Shown here in pieces: positions 6,074 through 15,507 of a stretch of DNA of 44,013 nt. The translations under genes and the position numbers were made by a program. The stretch comes from Acidobacteriota bacterium (GTDB taxonomy: Bacteria > Acidobacteriota > Blastocatellia > Pyrinomonadales > Pyrinomonadaceae): the NCBI GenBank assembly GCA_019639235.1, contig JAHBSG010000030.1, positions 1-44,013 of the forward strand, written 5' to 3'. The notes below the pieces were generated by a model. That model did no database searches and had not been told where the DNA came from. It worked only from the letters and a program-made list of their open reading frames with translations. The number at the start of each line of letters is the position of its first letter. Within the stretch, counting starts at the first letter, position 1.

Positions 6074-8893
6074 ATGAGAACTGTAGTAGCAATTGTCCTA
6101 TCCGTCTTTGTTTCGCTAACCGCTGTGCCGGTGGCTGCCCAAAGAGTTGAGTCGAAGCCGAGCTTCAAGATCGAGTATCAGAAGTTCACGCTCCCGAACG
6201 GGCTTGATGTGGTGTTCCACATCGACCGGTCGGACCCGGTGGTTGCCGTAAACCTTACGGCGCATGTCGGTTCAGCACGCGAGAAGGCGGGCCGGACGGG
6301 CTTTGCCCATATGTTCGAGCATCTGCTGTTCCTCGAGTCGGAAAACCTCGGCAAAGGCGGGCTCGATAAGCTCTCGGCGAGGATCGGCGGTTCGGGTGCG
6401 AACGGCTCGACCAGCCGCGACCGGACGAACTATCTGCAGACGGTGCCGAACGACGCGCTCGAAAAAATGCTCTGGGCGGAGGCCGATAAGCTTGGCTGGT
6501 TCATCAATACGGTGACCGTGCCGGTGCTCGAAAAGGAGAAACAGGTCGTAAAGAACGAAAAGCGGCAGGGCGTCGATAACGTGCCTTACGGCCACACGCA
6601 ATATGTCATTGATAAGGCCCTTTACCCGGCCGATCATCCTTACAACTGGCAGGTCATCGGCTCGCTCGAGGACCTGCAGGCGGCAACGCTCGACGATGTG
6701 AAAGAGTTTTTCCGCCGGTGGTATGTTCCGAACAACGTGACGCTTACGGTCGCGGGTGATTTCGACCCCGTTGAGGCAAAGAAGTGGGTCGAAAAATACT
6801 TTGGCGAGATCAAACGCGGCGAAGAGATCACTCCGCTCGAAAAGCGTCCCGGCGTGGTCAAAGAGACAGTGAAGTTCTTTCACGAGGACAACTTTGCCCG
6901 CCTGCCGGAGCTGACGATGGCATGGCCGTCGGTTGAGCAATACCATCCGGATTCGTACGCACTTAATGTGCTGACGACGTATCTGACTCGCGGCAAACGA
7001 GCACCTTTCTATCAGGTGATAGTCGAGGACAAAAAGCTCGCTCCGGAGGTTTCGATGTTCTCGTTCGAATCCGAGCTTGCTGGCCAAACACAGCTTGAGG
7101 TCCGAGCGTTTGCCGATAAAAAGCTTGACGACGTAGCGGCCGCGATCAGCGAGGCCTTTGCTAAATTTGAGAAGGACGGCATCTCAGAGCAGGACCTCGC
7201 TCGCATCAAGGCCGGACAGGAGACGCAGTTCTACAATTCGCTCTCGAGCGTACTAGGCAAAAGTGCACAGCTTGCCCAGGGTAACATTTTTGCCAATGAT
7301 CCGGGCTTTGCCGCGAAAGAGATCGACGCGATCCTTTCGGTGACAACGGCGGACGTCAAACGCGTTTACGAAAAGTACATCAAGGGCAAGAACTTCGTTG
7401 CCACGTCGTTCGTTCCGAAGGGAAAGGCCGAACTCGCACTTTCGGGTTCGAAGCGGGCAGAGGTGGTCGAGGAGCCGATCGTTCAGGGAGCCGAGAACGA
7501 GGTTGACCCGAACGTTGAGGCCGAGTATGAGAAGACGCCTTCGACCTTTGACCGCTCGGTCGAGCCGCCCTATGGTGCCGAACCGCAGGTGAAGATCCCC
7601 ACCGTTTGGGAGCAGAAGCTCCGCAACGGAATGCGCGTTTACGGCATTCGAAACAACGAAGTGCCGCTTGTGCAATATGAAATCGTCATCGATGGCGGCC
7701 TCCTGATGGAAGACATCAACAAGGTCGGCGTTGCGAACCTGATGGCTCGCCTGATGACCCAAGGAACGGCAAAGCGGACGCCCGCCGAACTCGAAGAGGC
7801 GATACAGCAGCTTGGAGCCTCGATCAACGTCTCGGCCGGAACGGAGGACGTTCGGATCACGGTCAACACGCTCGCCCGTAACCACGAGGCGACGCTTGCC
7901 CTGGTCGAGGAGATCCTGCTTGAGCCGCGTTGGGACGCGAAGGAATTTGAACTGATCAAGCAAGGCACGGTCGCCCAAATCCGCCAGATACAGGCGAACC
8001 CGAACGCCATCGCGACGCTTCGTTTCAATGAGCTTATCTACGGCAAAGAGAGCATTCGCTCGCGGCTTCCGCTCGGAACGGTCGAGAGCGTTAACGCGAT
8101 CACGCTTGACGACCTCAAGGCCTTTTACGCAAAGAACCTCTCTCCTTCGGTCGCCCGGATGCACATCGTCGGCGACATAGAACAAGGCAGGGCGGTCAAG
8201 TCGCTTGCCGGGCTTAACGCAAAGTGGAAGGCAAAGAGCGTCACGGTCCCGACCGTCAAGACGCCCGCACCGCCGGCAGAGTCAAAGGTCTATTTCTACG
8301 ACGTTCCCGGAGCGGTCCAGTCGGTCTTCCGGTTCGGTTACCCGGCGCTTGCCGCGACCGACCAGGACTACTACCCGGCCATCGTGATGAACTACATTCT
8401 CGGCGGCGGCGGGTTTGCCTCGCAGCTTACACAGGAACTGCGCGAGGGCAAGGGCTATACCTACGGCATCAACTCGAATTTTTCGGGGACGAAGGTGCCC
8501 GGGCCGTTTACCATCGCGAGCGGCGTCCGCGCAAACGTAACACTTGAGGCGGCACAGCTCGTCAAGAGCATCGTCGAGAATTACCCGAAGAACTTCTCGG
8601 CGAATGACCTCGCGACGACGAAGAGCTTCCTGATCAAGAGCAATGCACGGGCGTTCGAAACCTCGGGAGCTAAGCTCAATATGCTCGAGAACATCAGCAA
8701 ATACGGCCTCCGTCCGGATTACGTAAAGCAGCGGGAGCAGATCGTTCGCGGTATGACGGTCGAACGCATCCGCGAGCTTTCGGGCAAGTACCTGAACGCC
8801 GGAAGGATGTACTGGCTTGTTGTCGGCGACGCCAAAACGCAGCTTCCGCGGCTGAAGGAACTCGGCTTCGGCGAACCAGTTAGGCTGAATTAG
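6074..8893 (+). CDS. Exported two-domain M16 zinc metallopeptidase (939 aa)
   Basis: A Sec signal peptide (about residues 1-22, ending VAAQ) precedes two M16 (pitrilysin / insulinase) repeats. The N-terminal repeat has the inverted zinc motif HMFEH (79-83), and E162 is the likely distal zinc ligand, with E155 seven residues before it as in the family. The second repeat (about 510-930) lacks HxxEH and carries the substrate-binding features, including GGGGFASQLTQELREGKGYT. One polypeptide therefore holds the active and inactive halves that other bacteria often split into two genes. Probable role: periplasmic or extracellular degradation of peptides and small proteins. A repeat-rich 150-bp gap follows. 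Confidence 0.93.
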   Translation: MRTVVAIVLSVFVSLTAVPVAAQRVESKPSFKIEYQKFTLPNGLDVVFHIDRSDPVVAVNLTAHVGSAREKAGRTGFAHMFEHLLFLESENLGKGGLDKLSARIGGSGANGSTSRDRTNYLQTVPNDALEKMLWAEADKLGWFINTVTVPVLEKEKQVVKNEKRQGVDNVPYGHTQYVIDKALYPADHPYNWQVIGSLEDLQAATLDDVKEFFRRWYVPNNVTLTVAGDFDPVEAKKWVEKYFGEIKRGEEITPLEKRPGVVKETVKFFHEDNFARLPELTMAWPSVEQYHPDSYALNVLTTYLTRGKRAPFYQVIVEDKKLAPEVSMFSFESELAGQTQLEVRAFADKKLDDVAAAISEAFAKFEKDGISEQDLARIKAGQETQFYNSLSSVLGKSAQLAQGNIFANDPGFAAKEIDAILSVTTADVKRVYEKYIKGKNFVATSFVPKGKAELALSGSKRAEVVEEPIVQGAENEVDPNVEAEYEKTPSTFDRSVEPPYGAEPQVKIPTVWEQKLRNGMRVYGIRNNEVPLVQYEIVIDGGLLMEDINKVGVANLMARLMTQGTAKRTPAELEEAIQQLGASINVSAGTEDVRITVNTLARNHEATLALVEEILLEPRWDAKEFELIKQGTVAQIRQIQANPNAIATLRFNELIYGKESIRSRLPLGTVESVNAITLDDLKAFYAKNLSPSVARMHIVGDIEQGRAVKSLAGLNAKWKAKSVTVPTVKTPAPPAESKVYFYDVPGAVQSVFRFGYPALAATDQDYYPAIVMNYILGGGGFASQLTQELREGKGYTYGINSNFSGTKVPGPFTIASGVRANVTLEAAQLVKSIVENYPKNFSANDLATTKSFLIKSNARAFETSGAKLNMLENISKYGLRPDYVKQREQIVRGMTVERIRELSGKYLNAGRMYWLVVGDAKTQLPRLKELGFGEPVRLN

Positions 8894-8903
8894 AGAGGAG
8901 AAA

Positions 8904-9040
8904 TTAACCGCGGAGACGTGGAGACGCGGAGTTTTTTGTGCAGATGCGGTCTTTCGGCTTTCTTTGGTCGCAGATGTGAAGAGATTTAAATTCATTTCTC
9001 GACAAGCTGCGCCTCTGCGTCTTCGCGTCTCTGCGGTGAA
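8904..9040. repeat. Inverted-repeat element B (CCGCGGAGACGCGGAG family)
   Basis: The left end (8904-8931) reads TTAACCGCGGAGACGTGGAG and continues ACGCGGAG. The right end (9013-9040) reads CTCTGCGTCTTCGCGTCTCT and continues GCGGTGAA, its inverted counterpart with a few mismatches. The roughly 137-bp element fills the gap between the M16 and SDR genes and ends five bases before the SDR start codon. A related single arm lies inside the acyl-CoA synthetase gene at 38331-38358. Confidence 0.8.
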
Positions 9041-9045
9041 TATTT

Positions 9046-10077
9046 ATGCCAAAGAAGAAGGCACTCGCAAAAATCGGCAAGAAGATATTGATAACCGGCG
9101 GGACCGGATTTTTGGGTTCGGAGATCGTCCGGCAGTTTTTGGCGGCGGGCGAGAAGAACCTTCGCGTGATGGCATCGAGCGTTCCGGCGTGGATGACCGA
9201 TGCCGGCGTTGAGCCATTTGCCGGGTCGGTGACCGACCGCGAACGGGTTTCGGAAGCCGTTAAGGACGTGAGCGTCGTCTATCACCTCGCCGGAAAGGTC
9301 TCGCGTGATAACGATGATGCGGCCGCGATGAACCGGGTGCATGTCGAGGGCACGCGCGTGCTTTGCGAGGCCGCGGCCGCGACCGGGGTGCAGACGATGG
9401 TGCTCGCTTCTTCAAGCGGGACGATCGCCGTCAGCGAAGATGAACAGGTGATCGATGAATCGTTTCCGCCGCCGGTCGAGATCATTTCCCGCTGGGCATA
9501 TTACTCCTCAAAGTATTATCAGGAGCGAACGGCACTCGAGAATTTCGATGGCGAGGGCCGTAAGCTGGTCATCCTAAACCCGACGCTGCTTCTCGGCCCG
9601 GGCGATGAGCGGCTGAGTTCGACGAAGATCGTGCTCGACTTCCTCGGCCGCAAGATACCTTATTGCCCCTCGGGCGGCTTGAGCTTTGTCGATACCCGCG
9701 ACGTTGCGGCGGCGGCGATAAATGCGGCGGAGAAAGGACGACATCAGGAACGGTATCTGATGGGGGCTTCGAACCTGACCTTCGAGGATTTCTTCGGCCG
9801 GCTTGCGCGTTTGAGCGGGGTTTCTGCACCGCGAATTCGCGTCCCGAAAAAGCTCGCGGTCGCCGGGGCGGGCATCGTCGATTCTGTTTTCCGAAACTGG
9901 AACCGAGCATCGCCGGTCGAACCGGGCGAGGTCGAGCAGGCCGAGCATTTCTGGTATCTCGATTCCTCAAAGGCCGCCGAGGAACTCGGTTTTGCGGCCC
10001 GCGACCCGCAGGAAACGCTGAACGAAACGATAACGTATTTGCGGAAGGAATTTCTCGGGGCAGACCTTTTCAATTAA
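9046..10077 (+). CDS. Extended SDR, NAD(P)-dependent epimerase/dehydratase family (343 aa)
   Basis: A Rossmann fold with GGTGFLG (18-24) after a basic leader, the HLAGKVS segment after strand 4, a Ser-rich strand ASSSGT and the catalytic Y152xxxK156 (YYSSK). The C-terminal half contains RYLMGASNLTFEDFF, as in sugar epimerases and the hopanoid-associated epimerase group. Substrate is unknown: nucleotide sugar, sterol-like or dihydroflavonol-type compounds are all compatible. The start at 9046 has no Shine-Dalgarno sequence because element B ends there. Its TAA shares bases TTAA with the stop of the convergent beta-flower gene. Confidence 0.88.
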   Translation: MPKKKALAKIGKKILITGGTGFLGSEIVRQFLAAGEKNLRVMASSVPAWMTDAGVEPFAGSVTDRERVSEAVKDVSVVYHLAGKVSRDNDDAAAMNRVHVEGTRVLCEAAAATGVQTMVLASSSGTIAVSEDEQVIDESFPPPVEIISRWAYYSSKYYQERTALENFDGEGRKLVILNPTLLLGPGDERLSSTKIVLDFLGRKIPYCPSGGLSFVDTRDVAAAAINAAEKGRHQERYLMGASNLTFEDFFGRLARLSGVSAPRIRVPKKLAVAGAGIVDSVFRNWNRASPVEPGEVEQAEHFWYLDSSKAAEELGFAARDPQETLNETITYLRKEFLGADLFN

Positions 10078-10499
10078 TCGGCCGGCCGGAAAAAGAAGAA
10101 AAAGAACGCGGCTGCCCATTCGCGTTTGATCCCTTTTGCAAACCCCTTTGTCCGCCGCGACCCGTCCTCGACGGTTCCGTCGTTGCGGATGTAGCCAAGC
10201 GTCCGGCGAGAGCCATCCTCCACCTCGCCGCTTGAGCGGATGTAACCGATGGTCCGCCGCGACGAGTCCTCGACCGTGCCGTCCTCGCGGATATGTCCGA
10301 TGGTCCGCCGCGACGAATCCTCTACTACGCCCGAGTCCCTAAAATAGCCGATCGTCCGCCGGCTCTTGTCCTCGACAGTCCCGCTTGTGCTGATATAACC
10401 GATCGTCCGCCGGCTCGAATCCTCGACCGTCTGCCCGGCCGCCGGGAGGCAAAAGAGAGTCAACGCAAATGCGAGAAGTATCCAAATTCGTGTAGTCAT
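10074..10499 (-). CDS. Secreted 17-residue-repeat protein, 5-fold beta-flower type
   Basis: A signal peptide (residues 1-23, ending LPAAGQ) is followed by six tandem repeats of 17 residues with consensus TVEDSSRRTIGYIRSSG; the last is partial and runs into FAKGIKREW. The DNA shows a matching 51-bp period. The pattern 'V-D-S-R-R-T-I-G-Y-I' fits the family annotated as 5-fold beta-flower protein in Bacteroidetes and others, a small closed beta fold with one blade per repeat. Likely periplasmic or surface; ligand unknown. I prefer the ATG at 10499 over an upstream in-frame start at 10517 because it begins the signal peptide directly. The stop overlaps that of the convergent SDR. Confidence 0.8.
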   Translation of the reverse strand: MTTRIWILLAFALTLFCLPAAGQTVEDSSRRTIGYISTSGTVEDKSRRTIGYFRDSGVVEDSSRRTIGHIREDGTVEDSSRRTIGYIRSSGEVEDGSRRTLGYIRNDGTVEDGSRRTKGFAKGIKREWAAAFFFFFFRPAD

Positions 10500-10540
10500 C
10501 TCAATTTCAAACCCCATTTACATTGACCCGAGTTATTCCA

Positions 10541-10640
10541 AGTCTGTGAACTTTGTGCCCGATCTTAGTGACCTTTGTGTTTAGGAAATCCTTAAACACA
10601 AAGCACGCAAAGGTTTTGCACAAAGGGCTCAAAAAGTTTC
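10541..10640. repeat. CTTTGTG / CACAAAG inverted-repeat element
   Basis: The gap between the APC permease and the beta-flower gene is filled by repeated CTTTGTG and CACAAAG words. The core 10573-10603 is a hairpin (CTTTGTGTTTA...TAAACACAAAG with inner GG/CC pairs), flanked by further half-sites such as CACAAAGG. There is no T-run, so it is more likely a dispersed palindromic element than a terminator. It occupies the expected promoter region of the beta-flower gene. Confidence 0.65.
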
Positions 10641-10647
10641 CGTTCAT

Positions 10648-11949
10648 TTAAGACGCATCGGCCTTCGGCCTGCGGTCAAACGCTTTATGGATGAAATATA
10701 TGACCAGCCCGATGCCCGCAGCGACGATGATCGGAACTGCCTCGCGGTTAAAATCTACTCGGGTCAATAGCCACGCGATCAGGCCGAGAGAAAGCACCGC
10801 AGCCAAAACGCCGAGCGGGGCTGAGAATTTGGCCTCCGGTGCATCGCCGCGGCGGCGGAAGACCGGCAGGGCTAGGCAGGTCGTCGCGTAAACGAGCAGA
10901 CGCGTTATGGTCGCGATGGCGAGTGCGGTCAGGAAGGTTGAATAGATCGTCAGGAAAAAGATGACGACCGAGGTCAGAAGGATCGAGACCCAGGGCGTCT
11001 TGAAACGCTCGTGCGTCCGCGAAAGCCCGGCCGGAAGCTCGCCTTTTTCGGACATAGCAAAGAGCAAACGCGTACTGCCGAGAAAGCCTACGTTCAGGTT
11101 GCCGAGTATTGAGATCAATGCTCCGACCGTGATAAATGCGGCACCGAATGTGCCGAGGAAAAGCGCACCTGCATCGGCGAGCGGCCGCTCGGACTGGGCA
11201 AGGCCCGGAAGCGTGCCAATGCTGACCACCTGGATCAAAATATAAAGCGTCGCCACAATTCCCAATGCAACAAAGAGTGCAAATGGCGTACTCCGCTGCG
11301 GGTCTTTCGTCTCTCCACCCATTACCACGCCGACCTCAAATCCGACGAAGGCGTAGATGAGCAGCAGCACGGCACTCGAAAAGGCACCGTATTCCGGCAC
11401 GGCGTCAAAGGTGAAATTTGCCGGGTTGATGAAGAAGATACCGACCGCAACAAAGACGAAGAGCGGGATCAGCTTTCCGGCCGTGAAGATGTTGGTCATT
11501 ATCGCCGATTGCTTCACACCCGCGAGGTTCACCGCAAAGATGCCGAGCACGATGACCGAGATCATCGCAACACGAAAAGCTCCCTTGTCCGCCTCGGCGA
11601 CGAAAAAACCGAAGTAGGTGATCAGCAGGTTGCAGTTTGCGGCAAAGGTCGTCACGCGGACGATCCAGTAAAGCCAGCCAACCTCAAAGCCGACGATCGG
11701 GCCGAAGGCCTCGCGGGCGTAAAGATACGGGCCGCCTGTCGCGGAAAAGCGGCTTGAGACCTCGGCATAGCACACGACTATAAAGCCGACGATCAGTGCG
11801 CAGGCAAAAAACGCGATAAGGCTCCATGTCCCGATCAATGCGTGGACCTTGGCGGGCAGCCCAAAGATGCCGGCACCGATTATGGTGTTGATAATGATCG
11901 CGGTCAGGTCCCAGCGGCTGATGCCTCGGACAAGCTTTTCTTCTGTCAT
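10648..11949 (-). CDS. APC-superfamily amino acid permease (433 aa)
   Basis: About twelve hydrophobic segments. The first contains the helix-breaking NTIIGAGIFGLPAKV motif that binds the substrate backbone in APC transporters. GGPYLYAREAFGP after segment 2 is also typical. It lacks long cytoplasmic tails, so it is a bacterial amino acid transporter of the AGT / APA type; the substrate cannot be read from sequence. With the nearby peptidases and dipeptidase it could import released amino acids. It is transcribed toward the beta-flower gene and divergently from the serine hydrolase operon. Confidence 0.92.
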   Translation of the reverse strand: MTEEKLVRGISRWDLTAIIINTIIGAGIFGLPAKVHALIGTWSLIAFFACALIVGFIVVCYAEVSSRFSATGGPYLYAREAFGPIVGFEVGWLYWIVRVTTFAANCNLLITYFGFFVAEADKGAFRVAMISVIVLGIFAVNLAGVKQSAIMTNIFTAGKLIPLFVFVAVGIFFINPANFTFDAVPEYGAFSSAVLLLIYAFVGFEVGVVMGGETKDPQRSTPFALFVALGIVATLYILIQVVSIGTLPGLAQSERPLADAGALFLGTFGAAFITVGALISILGNLNVGFLGSTRLLFAMSEKGELPAGLSRTHERFKTPWVSILLTSVVIFFLTIYSTFLTALAIATITRLLVYATTCLALPVFRRRGDAPEAKFSAPLGVLAAVLSLGLIAWLLTRVDFNREAVPIIVAAGIGLVIYFIHKAFDRRPKADAS

Positions 11950-12059
11950 CGGTTTTTGCTAAACGGGCCTGCTTTTTTCAGGAGATGCTTTTCGTTTATA
12001 CTCTGAAAATAAACTCAGGTAAAGCAACACGGTTCGGCCGCTCCCGCTCGGTTCGTATT

Positions 12060-13049
12060 ATGTCCAAGCCAAAACGTCTCTTCGCTTCGGTATTTTGTGC
12101 ACTTTTTGTTGCCGTTGGAGCCTTTTCGCAGGCACCGCAGGGCGAGACGGAGATCGTTCCGTCGAAGGGTTACAAGCGGTTGGCAATGGAGCGTTCGGCC
12201 GAGGTAGATTCGCTCGTCAAGGCATCAGTCGAAAAGGCGGCAGCCGCAAAGGGCATCAAGCCGGAGGAAGTTGCCGTCTCGCTTATCGACCTTCGCGGCG
12301 GTGCAGGCAAATGGGGCGAGCACCGTGGCGAAGACCGCATCTATCCGGCGAGCGTCGTCAAGATGTTCTATCTTGTTACGCTCTATCAGCAGCTTGCCGA
12401 TGGCAAGGTCAAGATGACGAAGGAGCTCGAACGCGGGATGCGCGACATGATAGTCACTTCGTCGAACGAGGCGACGCAGTACATCGTTGACGTCCTGACG
12501 AATACCGCAAGCGGCGGCGAACTGCCCGAGAAGGAATTTGAGCTTTGGTCCTACAGGCGAAACCGGATGAACCGTTACTTTGCCGCGATGGGCTACACGA
12601 ACATAAACGTCAACCAGAAAACACATTGCGAAGATGCCTACGGCGTCGAGCAGCAGTTTCGCAATTACCGCGGCGAGAACCGGAATATGCTCACGGCGAA
12701 TGCCTCTGCCCGACTGATCGCCGAGGTCGCCCGTGGGCTTGCCGTTTCGCCGGAGCACAGCAAGCAGATGCTCGAGGTGCTCAAACGCGACCCATACGCG
12801 ACCGGCCGTGAGGCGAACAGCCAGGCGGTCGAATTTGCCGGCCGGGCATTGCTCGACCTTAAGATCGAAGGGGCAAAGCTCTGGTCAAAGGCCGGCTGGA
12901 CAAGCCGGACGCGGCACGACGCGGCTTACATCGAAACGCCGGACGGGCTCCGTTTTGCCGTCGCCGTATTCACTGAGAACCGATCGAATGACAAGGACAT
13001 CATCCCGCTTATCGTCGCAAATCTAATCGAGGGAATGAGGAAAAAATGA
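12060..13049 (+). CDS. Exported serine hydrolase, class A beta-lactamase fold
   Basis: A signal peptide (ending VGAFSQ) is followed by a penicillin-recognising fold. The SxxK motif is S98-V-V-K101 (YPASVVKMF), the SxN motif is S134-S-N136, and the KTG position reads SKAGWTS, so the basic triad differs from true beta-lactamases. It may be a DD-peptidase, esterase or divergent beta-lactamase. ATG 12060 is chosen because it starts the signal sequence; the longer frame from 11985 adds an unlikely N-terminus. Its stop overlaps the next start (ATGA, 13046-13049), so it is coupled to the S9D peptidase. Confidence 0.85.
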   Translation: MSKPKRLFASVFCALFVAVGAFSQAPQGETEIVPSKGYKRLAMERSAEVDSLVKASVEKAAAAKGIKPEEVAVSLIDLRGGAGKWGEHRGEDRIYPASVVKMFYLVTLYQQLADGKVKMTKELERGMRDMIVTSSNEATQYIVDVLTNTASGGELPEKEFELWSYRRNRMNRYFAAMGYTNINVNQKTHCEDAYGVEQQFRNYRGENRNMLTANASARLIAEVARGLAVSPEHSKQMLEVLKRDPYATGREANSQAVEFAGRALLDLKIEGAKLWSKAGWTSRTRHDAAYIETPDGLRFAVAVFTENRSNDKDIIPLIVANLIEGMRKK

Positions 13050-15490
13050 CAAGGAAACTAAGTTCGCTTTTTGCACTTCTGGTCGTCGGCTCGCTTTCAG
13101 CGGCCGCATTTGGACAGGGCTCTTACAAGCAGCCGCCGAAGGAAGTTCTCGACGTGCTCAACGCTCCGGCACCGCCGGCGACCTCAATTGCGCCTTCGCG
13201 TGACCGCATCGCGTTGCTCGATGTTGTTCGCTATCCGCCGGTCGCGGAACTCGCCGAGCCGATGCTCCGGCTTGCCGGTTTGCGGATAAACCCGCGGACG
13301 AATGCCCAGCACCGCCAGAACTATTTCTCGGGCGTTAGCCTGCAGAACATTGCCGATGGGAGCGTCCGCCGTGTTCAGCTTCCGGCCGGTGCCAAGATCA
13401 TTTCGCCGGCATGGTCGCCGGACGGCAAATATATCGCCGCCGGCAACGTGACGGACAAGGGCGTCGAGCTTTGGTTCATCGAGACGGCGACCGGGCGAGC
13501 GACGAAAGTGCCGAACGTCCAGATCAATACGGCCTACGGCGGCTTTAGCTGGGAAGGGCCGAACTCACTAGCCGCGATGCTCGTGCCGAGCGGCCGCGGG
13601 GCTCCGCCGGAGTATCGCGATGTTGTTCCGAGCGAGCCGAACGTTCAGGAGACGGCGGGCCGCTCGGGTGCGATCGCTACATTTCAGGATCTGCTGAGAA
13701 GCCCGAACGACGAGGCACTCTTCGAATATTTCGCTACCTCGCAGCCGGCGATGATTACGCCGAAGGGCCAGGTGACGCGGATCGGCAAGCCCGCCATTTA
13801 CGACGATCTTTCCCGCTCGCCGGACGGACGATATTTCCTCGTTACCACCATCAAACGGCCGTTCTCGTATCTCTTTCCGGTCTCGCGGTTCCCGCGGATA
13901 ACTGAGATCTGGGACGCTTCGGGCCGCGTGGTCAAGGCCGTTCATGAATCGCCGCTGCAGGACCGCCTGCCGGTGCAGGGCGTTCCGACCGGGCCGCGGA
14001 GCGTCGGTTGGATACCGACCGAACCGGCAACATTGATCTGGGCCGAAGCTCTTGATGGCGGCGACCCGCGGCAGAAGGCCGAGCATCGCGACCGGCTGAT
14101 GAAGATGTCGGCACCGTTCTCCGGCAATGCCAGTGAATTGCTGAAAGTGCAGCATCGCTACCAGGGCCGCGGCTTTGGCGAACGCGCCGGGATGATGCTC
14201 TTCTACGATTTTGACCGCGACCGCCAGCATCGCCGGATCTTCATGACGGACCATAACGACCCGAGCAAGATGAAGCTCATCTCGGACCTGAACGTCACGG
14301 ACCGGTACAACGACATCGGCTCGCCGATCAGCAAGACGCTCCCGAACGGAAGCTCGGTGATCGTCCAGAATGGCGACGAGATCTTCTTGACGGGAACCGG
14401 CGCATCGCCTGAGGGCGACCGGCCGTTCTTCCGGGCGATGAACGTCAATACGCTTGAGACCCGAGAGATCTTTCGCTCGGGCACCGAGGAATATGAGGCC
14501 TTCGTTGCGATGCTAGATGACGAAGGGATGAACTTCATCACCCGAAAGGAATCGACCACTGAACCGCCAAATCTTTTCATGCGGCAGGTTTGCCCTCCCG
14601 GACGAGTCTGCACGGCACTCGCCTATCGGCAATTGACTGAGTTCAAGGACCCGTCGCCGCAGCTTCGCGGCATCACGAAAGAGCTCGTCCGCTACAAGCG
14701 TGCGGATGGAGTTGACCTCTCGTTCACGCTCTATCTGCCGCCGGGCTATAAGAAGGGAACGCGGCTCCCAACGGTCGTTTGGGCATATCCGCAGAGCTTT
14801 ACCAGCGGCGACCTTGCCGGCCAGGTGACGGGCTCGACCAACCGCTTCACGCAGATCGGCGGTGCCTCGCATCTCTTCTTCCTGCTGAACGGCTACGCTG
14901 TGCTCGATGACGCGACGATGCCGATCGTCGGCACGCCGGAAAAGAAGAACGATACGTTCGTCAAACAGGTGGTCGATTCGGCAAAGGCCGCGATCGACAA
15001 GGGCGTTGAGATGGGCGTTGTCGATCCGGAACGCGTTGGCGTCGGCGGGCACAGCTACGGGGCCTTTATGACGGCGAACCTGCTGGCCCATTCGGACCTT
15101 TTCCGTGCCGGTATAGCCCGCTCGGGTGCCTACAACCGGACGCTGACGCCATTTGGATTTCAGGATGAGCGTCGGACGTTCTGGGAAGCACAGCGAATCT
15201 ACACGGAGGTCTCGCCGTTTTTCTATGCGGACAAGATCAACGAACCGATCCTGCTTATCCACGGCGAAGCGGACAACAATCAGGGCACGTTCCCGATCCA
15301 GTCCGAGCGGCTCTTTGCGGCAATTCGCGGCAATGGCGGGACGGCACGGCTCGTGATGCTGCCGCTCGAATCGCACGGCTACATTGCCCGCGAATCGGTC
15401 GGGCATGCGATCGCCGAGCAGTTCGCTTGGTTCGAACGCCATGTGAAAAATGCAAAGCCGCGAGGACAAGCCGCCGCGGCCGAAAGGTAA
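13046..15490 (+). CDS. Exported S9D glutamyl endopeptidase-like peptidase (814 aa)
   Basis: A signal peptide (to about residue 23) is followed by a beta-propeller region (about 60-500; WSPDGKYIAAG is a PD40-like blade) and an alpha/beta hydrolase domain (about 550-800). The catalytic triad is S670 in GGHSYGAF, D743 in HGEADNN and H777 in ESHGY. Segments such as AGLRINPRTN, GQVTGSTNRF, and GAYNRTLTPFGFQDE closely resemble plant chloroplast glutamyl endopeptidase (CGEP), so S9D is preferred over generic prolyl oligopeptidase. Probable cleavage after Glu in periplasmic peptides. Translationally coupled to the serine hydrolase; a large palindrome follows. Confidence 0.92.
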   Translation: MTRKLSSLFALLVVGSLSAAAFGQGSYKQPPKEVLDVLNAPAPPATSIAPSRDRIALLDVVRYPPVAELAEPMLRLAGLRINPRTNAQHRQNYFSGVSLQNIADGSVRRVQLPAGAKIISPAWSPDGKYIAAGNVTDKGVELWFIETATGRATKVPNVQINTAYGGFSWEGPNSLAAMLVPSGRGAPPEYRDVVPSEPNVQETAGRSGAIATFQDLLRSPNDEALFEYFATSQPAMITPKGQVTRIGKPAIYDDLSRSPDGRYFLVTTIKRPFSYLFPVSRFPRITEIWDASGRVVKAVHESPLQDRLPVQGVPTGPRSVGWIPTEPATLIWAEALDGGDPRQKAEHRDRLMKMSAPFSGNASELLKVQHRYQGRGFGERAGMMLFYDFDRDRQHRRIFMTDHNDPSKMKLISDLNVTDRYNDIGSPISKTLPNGSSVIVQNGDEIFLTGTGASPEGDRPFFRAMNVNTLETREIFRSGTEEYEAFVAMLDDEGMNFITRKESTTEPPNLFMRQVCPPGRVCTALAYRQLTEFKDPSPQLRGITKELVRYKRADGVDLSFTLYLPPGYKKGTRLPTVVWAYPQSFTSGDLAGQVTGSTNRFTQIGGASHLFFLLNGYAVLDDATMPIVGTPEKKNDTFVKQVVDSAKAAIDKGVEMGVVDPERVGVGGHSYGAFMTANLLAHSDLFRAGIARSGAYNRTLTPFGFQDERRTFWEAQRIYTEVSPFFYADKINEPILLIHGEADNNQGTFPIQSERLFAAIRGNGGTARLVMLPLESHGYIARESVGHAIAEQFAWFERHVKNAKPRGQAAAAER

Positions 15491-15507
15491 CCGTTGATTA
15501 AAGGAAA

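Noticed and set aside
10110..10440. Regular 51-bp tandem repeats looking like a CRISPR or satellite array
   Set aside because: There are no unique spacers; the period is exactly 17 codons and the repeats encode the beta-flower protein after a signal peptide.
10573..10603. Hairpin between permease and beta-flower genes as an intrinsic terminator
   Set aside because: No T-run follows on the minus strand and its words recur beside it, so it is listed as a repeat instead.
11985..12059. Longer N-terminus for the serine hydrolase starting at 11985
   Set aside because: It would place 25 polar residues before a normal signal peptide; ATG 12060 gives a standard export signal.
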